NCBI RefSeq assembly: GCF_003259835.1
Contig: NZ_QLMI01000007.1
Coordinates: 62,001 to 126,000, forward strand
Source of the DNA: Flavobacterium aquaticum
GTDB lineage: Bacteria > Bacteroidota > Bacteroidia > Flavobacteriales > Flavobacteriaceae
Direction: 5' to 3'
DNA: 64,000 nt
A program made the translations under genes and the position numbers. The notes under the pieces were generated by a model. It had not been told where the DNA came from. It ran no database searches and saw only the letters and a program-made list of their open reading frames with translations. This document shows, one piece after another, positions 16,196 to 24,836 of the stretch; within the stretch, counting starts at the first letter, position 1; every line of letters begins with the position of its first letter.

Positions 16196-17488
16196 TTGAA
16201 AACCAAAAAAATACTCATCATTTCGTATTACTGGCCACCAGCAGGAGGTCCAGGGGTACAGCGTTGGTTGAAATTTGTTAAATATTTACCTGATTTTAAT
16301 ATCGAACCTCACGTTTATATTCCAGAAAATCCAACGTATCCGTTGCTTGATGAGAAATTAATGGGCGAAGTTTCGGAAAAAGCAGTAATCATCAAACAAC
16401 CGATTTTTGAACCTTACGGATTAGCTTCTGTTTTTTCTAAGAATAAGACTAAAAAAATCAGTTCTGGAATTATTCCGAATCAAAAAAAGCAATCATTTGT
16501 AGAAAAAGCAATGCTATGGATTCGTGGTAACGTTTTTATTCCAGATGCGAGAGTTTTTTGGGTAAAACCCTCGGTTAAGTTTTTGAAACAATATCTTCAA
16601 GAAAATCAAATCGATACGATAATTACAACGGGTCCGCCACATAGTTTGCATTTGATTGGTTTACAATTAAAAAAAGAGCTAAACATCACTTGGTTGTCCG
16701 ATTTTCGTGATCCTTGGACAACTATTGGCTATCACAAACAATTAAAATTAAGTTCTTGGGCGGCTAAAAAGCACAAAGATTTAGAAAAGGAAGTCATGAC
16801 GACTTGTGACCAACTTTTAGTAACGTCTCCAACCACAAAAATAGAATTTGAAGCCATTACTTCAAAACCAATCGAAGTGATTACGAATGGTTATGATGTG
16901 GAAAAAGTGAATAAAAAACCATTGGACGAAAAATTCACTTTGGCACACATTGGTTCGTTTTTATCAGCTAGAAATCCAAGAATTTTGTGGAAGGCTTTGA
17001 AAGAATTAACCAAAGAAAATCACGAATTCAAAAAACAATTTCAATTAAAGTTAATAGGTGCGGTGAGTGCTGAGGTGCTTCAAGCGATAAAAGAATTTAA
17101 GTTGGAGAAATATGTGAATCATTTGGGGTATTTGCCTCACGATGAAGCTATAATCGAACAACGAAGTTCACAAATATTGTTACTTATCGAAATCGATTCA
17201 GAAGAAACGAAATGCATCATTCCGGGGAAATTATTTGAATATATGGTTTCAGAGCGACCAATAATCGCCATCGGTCCTGAAAATGCTGATTTTGCTCAAA
17301 TTATAAAGGAAACTAATACTGGAACTTTCTTCAAATATGACGAATTAGAAGCTTTAAAAGCACAAATTCTGACTTGTTTCGAACAGTTTCAGCAAAATAA
17401 TTTAAAAGTATATCCAGTTGGTTTACAACAATACAGCAGAAAATCATTGACAGAAAAATTAGCCAAACTGCTAATCACTAATCACTAA
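16196..17488 (+). CDS. Glycosyltransferase, GT-B fold (family 4 type)
   Basis: A cytoplasmic glycosyltransferase of 430 residues, probably adding a sugar to a lipid-linked surface glycan. The N-terminal SYYWPPAGGPGVQRW glycine loop is typical of flavobacterial family 4-like enzymes, and IIPGKLFEYMVSERPIIAIG near residue 345 is the nucleotide-sugar site. The start is a TTG at 16196: an in-frame stop lies just upstream and no ATG is near. The last codons (Ile-Thr-Asn-His-stop) are encoded by an intergenic heptamer repeat, so the C-terminus was set by that element. It is followed 19 bases later by the flippase gene. Confidence 0.82.
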   Translation: MKTKKILIISYYWPPAGGPGVQRWLKFVKYLPDFNIEPHVYIPENPTYPLLDEKLMGEVSEKAVIIKQPIFEPYGLASVFSKNKTKKISSGIIPNQKKQSFVEKAMLWIRGNVFIPDARVFWVKPSVKFLKQYLQENQIDTIITTGPPHSLHLIGLQLKKELNITWLSDFRDPWTTIGYHKQLKLSSWAAKKHKDLEKEVMTTCDQLLVTSPTTKIEFEAITSKPIEVITNGYDVEKVNKKPLDEKFTLAHIGSFLSARNPRILWKALKELTKENHEFKKQFQLKLIGAVSAEVLQAIKEFKLEKYVNHLGYLPHDEAIIEQRSSQILLLIEIDSEETKCIIPGKLFEYMVSERPIIAIGPENADFAQIIKETNTGTFFKYDELEALKAQILTCFEQFQQNNLKVYPVGLQQYSRKSLTEKLAKLLITNH

Positions 17489-17494
17489 TCACTT
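17471..17494. repeat. TAATCAC heptamer repeat forming the end of the glycosyltransferase gene
   Basis: Three exact copies of CTAATCA in a row. They provide the final codons and stop of the glycosyltransferase gene. Same family as the runs at 822, 35232 and 54345. Confidence 0.7.
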
Positions 17495-17507
17495 TTTCAC
17501 TAAAAAT

Positions 17508-18974
17508 ATGGGAATTGTCATCAAACAATCAATTAAAAACACCATCATTACTTACATAGGTTTTGGAATTGGTGCGATTAATACCTTGTTTATGTACGGA
17601 CAATTTTTGGGCGATACCTTTTATGGTTTGGTTGGGTTTATTTTGTCGGCTGCTAATATTATGATGCCTTTAATGTCATTTGGAGTTCATAATACTTTGG
17701 TAAAATTCTACAACGAATACGAAACCGAAGAGAAAAAATCACAATTTCTTACCTTTGTTTTGGTTTTACCTTTACTGATAATTCTTCCTGTAAGTTTGAT
17801 AGGTTATTTTGGTTATCATCAAATTGCTGAATTATTATCGCAGAAAAACCCAATTGTTTACGATTACGTTTGGCAAATTCCTGTAATCGGGCTTTGCATG
17901 GGTTATTTTGAGATTTTTTATGCTTGGGTAAAAGTACATTTGCAATCGGTTTACGGCAGTTTTGTGAAAGAAGTTTTGCTTCGTATTTTAATTTCAATCT
18001 TCTTATTTGCTGTTTATTTTGATTTTATTTCGCCGCAACAATTTGTTTTTGCCTTGATGGGAATTTACTTTTTATCGCTTTTAACAATGCTTTTTTATGC
18101 AATGAAAGTGAAATTACCTCATTTTAAACTAGTTTTCCCAGATAATTACAAAGCAATTTTAACTTATTGTTTTTTTATCATCTTATCAGGAAGTGTGGCA
18201 AATATGCTGTTAGATGTCGATAAATTCATGTTGAATTTTTATATCAACATCGATAATATTGCTTTTTATTCGGTTGCTATTTTTATTGCGACTGTGATTG
18301 CGGTGCCAAGTCGTGCGATGCATCAAATTACGTATCCTATTACGGCTAAATTAATGAGCGAAAACAAGCACGACGAACTAAATGAATTGTATAAAAAGTC
18401 TTCGATTACGCTACAAGTCATTGGTGGTTTGATTTTAATCGGAATTTTGGTGAACATCAATGAACTATACAGTGTTTTACCAGCTGGCTACAGTGAAGGA
18501 ATTGCTGTGGTTTTCTTAATCGGAATTTCTAAGTATTTTGATTTGGTTTTAGGAAACAATAATGCGATTATTTTCAACTCAAAATACTATCAAGCGGTTT
18601 TGTTTTTAGGATTGTTTCTTGTTTTTCTTACGGTTTCACTAAATATGATATTCATTCCGCTTTATGGCTTGAATGGAGCTGCCATTGCAACGTTAATTTC
18701 GATTACGTTATACAGTTTAGCTAAATTACTTTTCGTAGTGCTTAAAATGAAGTTATTTCCGTTTACAAAGAATACTATTGTGGCTTTGGTCTTAGCAATG
18801 GTGAGTTTTGGGGTGTTTTATTACTGGGATTTCGGTTTTCATCCTTTTATAAATATAATCTTGAAATCCATTTTAGTAACTATTTTCTATTTAGGATTGA
18901 GTTATTATTTGAAGATTTCTTCGGATATTAATTTTGTAATGCACTCTATTTTCAAGAGAATTCTGAAGAAGTAA
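17508..18974 (+). CDS. Polysaccharide flippase (MOP/Wzx-like)
   Basis: An inner-membrane protein of 488 residues with about 14 hydrophobic helices, the normal size and layout of the MOP superfamily that flips lipid-linked sugars to the periplasm. The N-terminus IKNTIITYIGFGIGAINTLF and PSRAMHQITYPITAKLMSEN in the middle are typical of flavobacterial lipopolysaccharide-biosynthesis flippases. It follows the glycosyltransferase gene directly, so both probably serve one glycan pathway. A hairpin terminator lies downstream. The exact substrate cannot be read from the sequence. Confidence 0.85.
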   Translation: MGIVIKQSIKNTIITYIGFGIGAINTLFMYGQFLGDTFYGLVGFILSAANIMMPLMSFGVHNTLVKFYNEYETEEKKSQFLTFVLVLPLLIILPVSLIGYFGYHQIAELLSQKNPIVYDYVWQIPVIGLCMGYFEIFYAWVKVHLQSVYGSFVKEVLLRILISIFLFAVYFDFISPQQFVFALMGIYFLSLLTMLFYAMKVKLPHFKLVFPDNYKAILTYCFFIILSGSVANMLLDVDKFMLNFYINIDNIAFYSVAIFIATVIAVPSRAMHQITYPITAKLMSENKHDELNELYKKSSITLQVIGGLILIGILVNINELYSVLPAGYSEGIAVVFLIGISKYFDLVLGNNNAIIFNSKYYQAVLFLGLFLVFLTVSLNMIFIPLYGLNGAAIATLISITLYSLAKLLFVVLKMKLFPFTKNTIVALVLAMVSFGVFYYWDFGFHPFINIILKSILVTIFYLGLSYYLKISSDINFVMHSIFKRILKK

Positions 18975-19035
18975 TAAAGATTTTTTTAATTTTTTCAATC
19001 TGTGTTCCAAATAAAGATTTTTAAAATTTTAAAAC

Positions 19036-19078
19036 AAAAAATCCTGCTTCATCTTCCCAGAATCCGCAGGATTTAAAA
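19036..19078. terminator. Terminator between flippase and secreted repeat protein
   Basis: AAATCCTGC (19039-19047) pairs with GCAGGATTT (19066-19074) around an 18-base loop. A-rich and T-rich flanks could serve both convergent genes. Confidence 0.65.
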
Positions 19079-19099
19079 ACAAACTTAACCAACCAATTT

Positions 19100-19777
19100 T
19101 TATTTTCTTTTAACTTCTAAAGTTTCTCTTTTGATTTCTTTTACGTCATCATCAGACATTTTTGCTTTAGAACCGTCTTTTCTGTAGTAGTAATAGTCAT
19201 CGTCATTATAGTTGTCTCCATAATCATCTCCGTAACCATAACCACCATTTCCGCCTGAGTAATGAGTTCCTGGGTTGTAGTTATATCCGCCGTTAGCGTG
19301 GTTGATAAAACCATATACATCTACTATTCGTCCTCTTCTGTCGTAAACTATTCGCATGTTACCTACTTTAGTTACAGCAAAACTGTTATAGCTCATATAA
19401 ATAGTTCCAATACGTTTTACTCTTCCAAAAGCGTCGTAGTTGATGTAAACATTTCCTACGCGTCTTACTCTACCAAAGTTATCGTGTTCAACTCGGATTC
19501 CTCTTTCAGAAGTTCCGTAGTACATTCCTCTTGGAGCACCACTTGTTCCGTTGACTCTTGGTCTAACCGCTGGTCTTGTGTTGAAATCAAATTCTCCATT
19601 TGGAAACAACATAAATTCAATACCGCGTTCTTTGAAGATAATTGGTTCTGCATCTCTATAATCGATGTAATAACCTCTTCTGTTTGTGTTGTCAGAAAAA
19701 ACAGGGTTTTCTGACGCTAAAGCCATGTTCCCTACCAGAAGGATACTGGCTACTACTAAAAGTGTAATTTTTTTCAT
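19100..19777 (-). CDS. Secreted protein with YD-like repeats and a Gly/Tyr/Asp-rich segment
   Basis: An exported protein of 225 residues with a signal peptide ending near ALAS (about 22). Residues about 95-160 hold four short repeats of the form F/Y-x-x-F-G-R-V-x-R-V/I-G, for example NFGRVRRVGNVYINYDAFGR, much like YD/RHS-type beta strands. A low-complexity stretch of Gly, Tyr, Asn and Asp (about 163-198) follows, then a charged end, KMSDDDVKEIKRETLEVKRK. I recognise no named family. Expression may be strong, as for other small secreted flavobacterial proteins, but the promoter is not clear. It could bind the cell surface or matrix. No function can be assigned. Confidence 0.65.
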   Translation of the reverse strand: MKKITLLVVASILLVGNMALASENPVFSDNTNRRGYYIDYRDAEPIIFKERGIEFMLFPNGEFDFNTRPAVRPRVNGTSGAPRGMYYGTSERGIRVEHDNFGRVRRVGNVYINYDAFGRVKRIGTIYMSYNSFAVTKVGNMRIVYDRRGRIVDVYGFINHANGGYNYNPGTHYSGGNGGYGYGDDYGDNYNDDDYYYYRKDGSKAKMSDDDVKEIKRETLEVKRK

Positions 19778-19998
19778 GATACAACAATTTAAAGTTGGGC
19801 AACTTTATTTTAAAACTCGTTTCTAAAACTTGTTGCTTGTTTAGGTATTTCCAATTGCTGTGCCAAACTCAAAAAAAGTGTTGTGAACGATTTGTTAATG
19901 AGTTGTTATTAATTTTATTTGGTCACCAATTTTAAACTTTTTGAGAAGTGTTTTTTATTAAAAATAAGATTGGTTTTTTTTGTTGACTTTTAAAAGAC

Positions 19999-20006
19999 TA
20001 CATTTG
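19999..20006 (+). promoter_or_regulatory. -7 element (TACATTTG) before the Smr operon
   Basis: TACATTTG, 25 bases before the ATG at 20032, with a TTG at 19980-19982 16 bases upstream. The preceding 220 bases (19778-19998) hold no other feature that I can identify. Confidence 0.45.
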
Positions 20007-20031
20007 AAAATTGTATTTTAAAGAAAAAATT

Positions 20032-20229
20032 ATGAAGCAATTTTTATACATCTTGATGTTCGCGGCAGTTGGAATTTTTGCTATGATCGAACAATCAAAA
20101 CCGGCTCCAAATCGATTTATTATGATAGGAGCAATGGCTATTTTTATGTTTGGATTATTTAGATTGATGAAGAAAATTCCATCTAAAAATGATGGAGAAA
20201 ACGAAGAAGAAAATGACACAAAAAATTGA
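20032..20229 (+). CDS. Small two-helix membrane protein of unknown function
   Basis: A 65-residue protein with two hydrophobic helices, at about 3-18 and 28-45, and an acidic tail ending in ENEEENDTKN. The ATG at 20032 is preferred over an upstream TTG. Its last 17 bases overlap the start of the Smr gene in another frame, so the two genes are coupled. I do not recognise the family; small proteins like this often accompany the Smr gene in flavobacteria, which suggests co-expression rather than a known function. Confidence 0.6.
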   Translation: MKQFLYILMFAAVGIFAMIEQSKPAPNRFIMIGAMAIFMFGLFRLMKKIPSKNDGENEEENDTKN

Positions 20230-20773
20230 AATAGGAGATAAGGTCGCAGTTTTAGACGACGACATTTCTGGAGTAGTAATTAAGGTTCAAAACAATGAAA
20301 TTTCGGTAGAAACTACCGATAATTTTGTGATGACATTTTTTGTCAACGAGTTAGTTAAAATAAACAATTCCAATGAGTTAAGTGGTTTTTTCTCTACTCA
20401 AAGTTTAGGTTCAGTTTTAAAAGATAAAGAAGAACCAAAAAAGCGTAGTTTTGTCAAAGAAAAGCGTTCTCGTAAGGATGAATTTGTCTTAGAAGTTGAT
20501 CTGCATATTGAAAAATTAGTGCCTTCAAAACGCGGAATGAGCAACTACGATATTCTCACTTTGCAAATGGAAACCGCAAAACGTCAACTCGATTTTGCGA
20601 TCAAAAATCGAATGCCAAAAGTGGTCTTTATTCATGGTGTTGGTGAAGGTGTTTTGAAAGCCGAATTGGATTTTATGTTGGGACGTTATGACACCATTTC
20701 GTTCCAAGATGCGAACTATCAAAAATATGGTTTGGGAGCAACCGAAGTTTATATTAAACAAAATGTGAAGTAA
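20213..20773 (+). CDS. Smr-domain protein (DUF2027-like)
   Basis: A cytoplasmic protein of 186 residues. The N-terminal 50 residues (IEIGDKVAVLDDDISGVVIK) form a small beta domain like those before Smr domains in Bacteroidota. The C-terminal Smr domain (about 100-186) starts at LEVDLHIEKLV and carries VVFIHGVGEGVLKAELDFML. Smr domains bind and nick nucleic acids; recent work on other phyla links some of them to collided ribosomes. The DxH motif of nuclease-active Smr domains is seen as VDLH. The start at 20213 is the first ATG giving the family N-terminus; it overlaps the preceding gene by 17 bases. Confidence 0.82.
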   Translation: MTQKIEIGDKVAVLDDDISGVVIKVQNNEISVETTDNFVMTFFVNELVKINNSNELSGFFSTQSLGSVLKDKEEPKKRSFVKEKRSRKDEFVLEVDLHIEKLVPSKRGMSNYDILTLQMETAKRQLDFAIKNRMPKVVFIHGVGEGVLKAELDFMLGRYDTISFQDANYQKYGLGATEVYIKQNVK

Positions 20774-20814
20774 GATTTTGATTTAAAATATTATTTCAAT
20801 TTCCCTTCTAGAAA

Positions 20815-20855
20815 TAAAAAAAGGACTATTCAAATTTGAATAGTCCTTTTTATTT
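20815..20855. terminator. Bidirectional terminator between Smr gene and lipoprotein gene
   Basis: AAAAAGGACTATTCAA and TTGAATAGTCCTTTTT pair perfectly around a 2-base centre, with poly-A and poly-T on the two sides. Confidence 0.85.
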
Positions 20856-20870
20856 TTATTGAAATTTAAA

Positions 20871-21374
20871 TTAATTCGTTTCGTAATTTCCAAAATTATA
20901 TTCCGTAAAACTAAACGAATTGGAACTTCCAGAAAAGTTTACATTAACGAATTTGATATTATGAGTAAGACCTATTTGTGTTACACCGTCTGAAGCAAAT
21001 AATTTATCCGTAATAATTTCAATTGTTCCACCAGTGGCATTCCATTCGTCTTGAACAGTTGGACTTGCAGGTGGAATTAAATCGCAAATACTATCATCTG
21101 TTACTGTTCCAGAATAAATTCTGTATATAATTTGATTAGTTGAATTTACATCAATTATTTCAGGACTACCATCGGGAGTTTCATCAGTTGGAAAACTCGA
21201 TTCTGGAATATTGAGTAACAACATTTCATTTCCATTGATTTTGAAAATCAAATTATTATCTGTGCATTCTTGAATGTTTACCGTATCAAAATTAAAAGAT
21301 TCTAACGTAATATCCCCGTCATCACAGGCTTGTAGCATAAAAACTGAGGCTACTAAAACTATAAGTTTTTTCAT
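20871..21374 (-). CDS. Putative lipoprotein of unknown function
   Basis: A 167-residue exported lipoprotein: MKKLIVLVASVFMLQACDDG has a type II signal peptide with lipobox LQAC. The mature part is acidic and beta-rich, with two cysteines (in IQECTDNN and SICDLIPP) that could form a disulfide. I recognise no domain. The frame runs 8 codons further upstream, but the ATG at 21372-21374 gives the proper signal peptide. A -7 element TATTTTTG (21396-21403, minus) lies 21 bases upstream. It is a single gene divergent from the cysteine desulfurase gene. Confidence 0.7.
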   Translation of the reverse strand: MKKLIVLVASVFMLQACDDGDITLESFNFDTVNIQECTDNNLIFKINGNEMLLLNIPESSFPTDETPDGSPEIIDVNSTNQIIYRIYSGTVTDDSICDLIPPASPTVQDEWNATGGTIEIITDKLFASDGVTQIGLTHNIKFVNVNFSGSSNSFSFTEYNFGNYETN

Positions 21375-21484
21375 GTATTCATCTAATTTGTGCAACAAAA
21401 ATAAAGGTTTTAATTTATTAATTTGCTAAAGTTTGTTAATTTCAACACGAATTGATTTTAAGATTTCTAAAATAAAATGATTTG

Positions 21485-21492
21485 TATCTTTG
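21485..21492 (+). promoter_or_regulatory. -7 element (TATCTTTG) four bases before the cysteine desulfurase ATG
   Basis: TATCTTTG matches the consensus and only CCGT separates it from the ATG at 21497, which predicts a leaderless transcript. No TTG stands at 17-23 bases upstream. Confidence 0.55.
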
Positions 21493-21496
21493 CCGT

Positions 21497-22618
21497 ATGA
21501 GAAAAGTGTATTTAGATAACGCCGCAACTACGCCTATTCATCCAGAAGTTATAACTGCGATGATGAACGTACTTCAAAACGATTTTGGAAACCCATCTTC
21601 TACTCATAGTTTTGGTCGAAGTGCTAAGACTTTATTGGAATCATCGCGTAAATCCATTGCGAAATTACTAAATGCACAAGCCTCAGAAATTATCTTCACG
21701 TCAAGTGCTACAGAAGCGACGAATTGGATTCTAACTAGCGCTGTTAAGGATTTAGGAATTAAACGCATTATCACGACTAAAATCGAGCATCATGCAACGT
21801 TGCATACAGTCGAACATCTAGCAAAGGAGTTCGGAATTCAAGTTGAATATATCACCATTTTACCAAATGGAAATATTGATTACCATGATTTGGCTGATAA
21901 ATTGCATTTAGAAGTTCCAACTTTAGTATCATTAATACACGTAAATAACGAAATAGGAACGATTTTAGACATCAAACGTGTTTCGGAGCTATGCAAGTAT
22001 GCAAAAGCACTTTTTCATTGCGATACAGTGCAATCTATCGGAAAAACGAATTTAGATGTACAAGAGTTGGGAATTGATTTTTTAGTAGCAAGTGCGCATA
22101 AGTTTCATGGTCCAAAAGGAATCGGATTTGCGTTCATAAAAAAGAATTCCATGCTACAACCGATGATTTTCGGAGGCGAGCAAGAAAAAGGCATGCGTGC
22201 CGGAACCGAAGCTGTACATCAAGTCGTTGGTATGGCAAAGGCCTTTGAATTAGCTTGCGCGAATTTAGAAAACGACACCAATTACATTTCTGATTTAAAA
22301 AACTACTGTTTTTCGGAATTAAGAAAAGTGTTTCCAGAGGTAAAAATCAACGGAGAAAATACGTTTTATAATCTTTTAAACGTTCAATTGCCTTTATCAG
22401 AAGAAAAGACTTCAATGTTGTTATTTACTTTAGATATGAAAGGAATTGCCGTTTCACGTGGAAGCGCTTGCCAAAGCGGAAGCATCAAACCATCACACGT
22501 TTTATCCGAATTTTTATCTCCAGAAGAGACAAAAAAGCCAAGTTTACGAATTTCACTCAGTCATTTCAATACAAAAGAAGATATTGATTTGTTGGTGGAA
22601 GCTTTGAAAACAGTATAA
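21497..22618 (+). CDS. Cysteine desulfurase (NifS/IscS-like)
   Basis: A pyridoxal-phosphate enzyme of 373 residues that takes sulfur from cysteine as a persulfide for Fe-S clusters or thiolated tRNA. VYLDNAATTPIHPEV at the N-terminus is the class signature, SAHKFHGPKG holds the Schiff-base lysine, and RGSACQSGSIKPSH holds the catalytic cysteine on its loop. Length and motifs fit the group I NifS/IscS branch, but there is no iscU or tRNA thiolase gene alongside, so the acceptor is unknown. The ATG at 21497 is preferred over one five codons upstream because the upstream codons fall in the promoter. Confidence 0.9.
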   Translation: MRKVYLDNAATTPIHPEVITAMMNVLQNDFGNPSSTHSFGRSAKTLLESSRKSIAKLLNAQASEIIFTSSATEATNWILTSAVKDLGIKRIITTKIEHHATLHTVEHLAKEFGIQVEYITILPNGNIDYHDLADKLHLEVPTLVSLIHVNNEIGTILDIKRVSELCKYAKALFHCDTVQSIGKTNLDVQELGIDFLVASAHKFHGPKGIGFAFIKKNSMLQPMIFGGEQEKGMRAGTEAVHQVVGMAKAFELACANLENDTNYISDLKNYCFSELRKVFPEVKINGENTFYNLLNVQLPLSEEKTSMLLFTLDMKGIAVSRGSACQSGSIKPSHVLSEFLSPEETKKPSLRISLSHFNTKEDIDLLVEALKTV

Positions 22619-22632
22619 ACTAATAAATAATT

Positions 22633-23052
22633 ATGATTAAAAATTTTCTTATTGTTCTTGTATTTGTTTTATCTGCATGTAATAATTCTGTTCAAGAAGT
22701 AGAAATAAAAGAAGTTGAAAAGAAACGAATAATTAATGAAAACTTATTGTATTTTGATTATGAATTAATTAAAGATATTGATATTAATGATGAAAAAGAA
22801 TCAGAGTTATATGAACTAAATAATCCTCAAGTTAATTATATCGAAGATGTAATTTATATTTCCGCTCTAATGAATAGAAATGCATGCGATCATTTTATAG
22901 CTGATTTCAAAATTAATGATAATCAATTAACACTTTTCTTAAAGAATGATTCTGAGGAACCTTGTATGTCAAACTCAAAATTTAAGATTAGAGTTTTAAT
23001 CAAAAATCCTTTAAAGAAAAAATATAACGTTGTTTACGAAATTATAAAATAA
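22633..23052 (+). CDS. Small lipoprotein of unknown function
   Basis: A protein of 139 residues with a type II signal peptide, MIKNFLIVLVFVLSACNN (lipobox LSAC). The mature region is Lys/Glu/Ile-rich with a small C-terminal beta domain and two cysteines that may pair (NACDHF, EPCMSN). I recognise no family. It starts 14 bases after the cysteine desulfurase stop and is probably co-transcribed, though a functional link is unlikely. A hairpin terminator follows directly. Confidence 0.65.
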   Translation: MIKNFLIVLVFVLSACNNSVQEVEIKEVEKKRIINENLLYFDYELIKDIDINDEKESELYELNNPQVNYIEDVIYISALMNRNACDHFIADFKINDNQLTLFLKNDSEEPCMSNSKFKIRVLIKNPLKKKYNVVYEIIK

Positions 23053-23055
23053 AAA

Positions 23056-23096
23056 AAAACACGAATTACATCAATTAAATCATGCAATTCGTGTTC
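23056..23096. terminator. Terminator between small lipoprotein and SRPBCC gene
   Basis: AACACGAATT (23058-23067) pairs with AATTCGTGTT (23086-23095), 18-base loop, poly-A on the left side. Confidence 0.65.
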
Positions 23097-23114
23097 AATA
23101 AATTATTCAGGAAA

Positions 23115-23507
23115 CTACAATTTCTCCATATTCTGAGCCAATGTCTCAATAAATTTTGTGATAGGTCCTTTGATCATCATGGCCATCATTGGGTTGAAAT
23201 CACCTTCAAAAGCTAATTGTACTTCGGTGTTATTAGCGTCAATTGCATTTAAGTTTCCAGTTAAGGTAAAAGGCAATTTACTTGAAGCCGCTCCTAAAAC
23301 GATTTGTGAATTTGGAGTTCCTCCTTTTTTAACCAATTTAATTTCTGGCATACCTTTTAAACCAAATTCAAAGCAATTTTCATCGATTACTTCAAACTTT
23401 GCAATGTTTTCAGGCATTAATTTCTCGAAATTCTTTACGTCGTTCAAAGCGTTGAATAAATATTCAGCCGATTTTGCTACGTTTACTTTTGGACTTTCTA
23501 AGTTCAT
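23115..23507 (-). CDS. SRPBCC-fold protein (START-like)
   Basis: A 130-residue cytoplasmic protein. Residues 1-45 (KVNVAKSAEYLFNALNDVKNF) and the alternating strand pattern fit the SRPBCC/START superfamily, which binds hydrophobic ligands in a helix-grip cavity. The ligand is unknown. In flavobacteria this gene often follows pyrE, as here (65 bases after its stop), so the two may be one operon. The end of the protein, TKFIETLAQNMEKL, is the long C-terminal helix of the fold. Confidence 0.7.
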   Translation of the reverse strand: MNLESPKVNVAKSAEYLFNALNDVKNFEKLMPENIAKFEVIDENCFEFGLKGMPEIKLVKKGGTPNSQIVLGAASSKLPFTLTGNLNAIDANNTEVQLAFEGDFNPMMAMMIKGPITKFIETLAQNMEKL

Positions 23508-23572
23508 ATGTTTTTTTGTTTGTTATTGTTTCAAGTTTTAGGTTTTTCGCTTAACCGGTATTTTGTTTCAGA

Positions 23573-24220
23573 TTAAACTTCTAAATTCCACTCAGCAGGA
23601 TTTGCGTTCCAAGCGCTTAATGTTTCCAATTCATTTTCTGAAACATATTGTTTGTCAACCGCTTTTTGTAATAAGTTTTCGTAATTACTTAACGTGAAAA
23701 CATCTAAATTTGCTACTTCAAAACGTTCCTTTGAAACTGGAAAACCATACGTAAAAATCGCTGCCATTCCTTTGATGTTAGCACCTTCGTTACGTAAAGC
23801 TTCAACTGCTAATAAACTACTTCCGCCTGTTGAAATTAAATCTTCTACGACTACCACGTTTTGTCCTTTTTGCAAGAAACCTTCCACTTGATTTTGTCTT
23901 CCGTGTTTTTTTGGTTCTGGTCTAACGTATACAAAAGGCAGTCCCATTGCTTCTGCAACAAGTATACCAATTCCAATTGCGCCAGTTGCAACGCCTGCAA
24001 TTACATCGGGTTTGCCAAATTTTTCTTCAATATGTTTGGCAAATTCATCGCGAATATAATTTCTAACCGCTGGAAATGAAAGGATTATGCGGTTATCACA
24101 ATAAATCGGAGACTTCCAGCCTGAAGCCCACGTAAAAGGATTTTTAGAATTTAATTTAATTGCGTTTATTTGTAAAAGCAATTCGGCTGTTTGTTGTGCT
24201 GTGTTGTTGTTAAAAATCAT
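23573..24220 (-). CDS. pyrE: Orotate phosphoribosyltransferase
   Basis: Transfers phosphoribose from PRPP to orotate in UMP synthesis. At 215 residues it has the normal length. The PRPP-binding loop is NVVVVEDLISTGGSSLLAV, and the N-terminal INAIKLNSKNPFTWASGWKS carries the orotate and flexible-loop residues typical of PyrE. The start codon lies only 7 bases from the start of the divergent NUDIX gene, so the promoters of the two must lie within each other's coding regions. The SRPBCC gene follows. Confidence 0.93.
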   Translation of the reverse strand: MIFNNNTAQQTAELLLQINAIKLNSKNPFTWASGWKSPIYCDNRIILSFPAVRNYIRDEFAKHIEEKFGKPDVIAGVATGAIGIGILVAEAMGLPFVYVRPEPKKHGRQNQVEGFLQKGQNVVVVEDLISTGGSSLLAVEALRNEGANIKGMAAIFTYGFPVSKERFEVANLDVFTLSNYENLLQKAVDKQYVSENELETLSAWNANPAEWNLEV

Positions 24221-24227
24221 ATTGCAA

Positions 24228-24827
24228 ATGTATAAAGTTTTTGTGAACGATAAGCCACTTTTTTTGACAAATCAAGTTCAAAAGGAGACCGATTTCAAAC
24301 TTTTTTTATTGGAAAGTGTTGATATCAAGAAGTTGATTGTTAAAATTTTTCAGAATAAAATTCAGAAAGCGTTTCTGTATCATCCCGATGAAAAGTTAAT
24401 CATGAAAACACTTCGTGCGAAATTACCTGTGGAAAAAGCAGGTGGTGGATTGGTTTACAACAAAGACGGCGATGTGCTTTTTATTTTTAGAAACGGCAAA
24501 TGGGATTTACCAAAAGGCGGCACCGAAAAAAATGAAACCATTGAAGAAACCGCCATGCGCGAAGTAGAAGAAGAGACGGGCGTAACTGGTTTAGCCATCA
24601 CCGAAAAACTACAAAGAACTTACCATATTTTCAAAAGAAATGGTCGCTATAAACTAAAAATTACACAATGGTTTGAAATGCGTACCAAATACGAAGGCAC
24701 ACCTCAAGGTCAAGCTGATGAAGGTATTGAACGTGTAGAATGGGTGAATCCAAAGGATATTAAGTTTTTATTGGAGAACTCGTACGAGAATATTAAATTG
24801 TTGTTTGAGGCGGAGAAGGTGGTTTAG
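24228..24827 (+). CDS. NUDIX hydrolase
   Basis: A 199-residue hydrolase. The NUDIX box runs from GGTEKNETIEETAMREVEEE to TGV (about residues 97-119), with the metal-binding Arg-Glu-x-x-Glu-Glu intact, so it should hydrolyse a nucleoside diphosphate linked to another moiety. The N-terminal 60 residues are not part of the NUDIX fold and look like a small beta domain (MYKVFVNDKPLFLT). The substrate is unknown; this family is single-copy in many flavobacteria. The ATG at 24228 is chosen because the alternative start 27 bases upstream falls inside the pyrE coding region. Confidence 0.82.
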   Translation: MYKVFVNDKPLFLTNQVQKETDFKLFLLESVDIKKLIVKIFQNKIQKAFLYHPDEKLIMKTLRAKLPVEKAGGGLVYNKDGDVLFIFRNGKWDLPKGGTEKNETIEETAMREVEEETGVTGLAITEKLQRTYHIFKRNGRYKLKITQWFEMRTKYEGTPQGQADEGIERVEWVNPKDIKFLLENSYENIKLLFEAEKVV

Positions 24828-24836
24828 AAATGATTT

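Noticed and set aside
19262-19714. 150-residue plus-strand frame rich in Ser, Tyr and Val
   Set aside because: Antisense to the secreted repeat protein; the serine and valine runs come from the complement of the Tyr/Asp/Gly codons.
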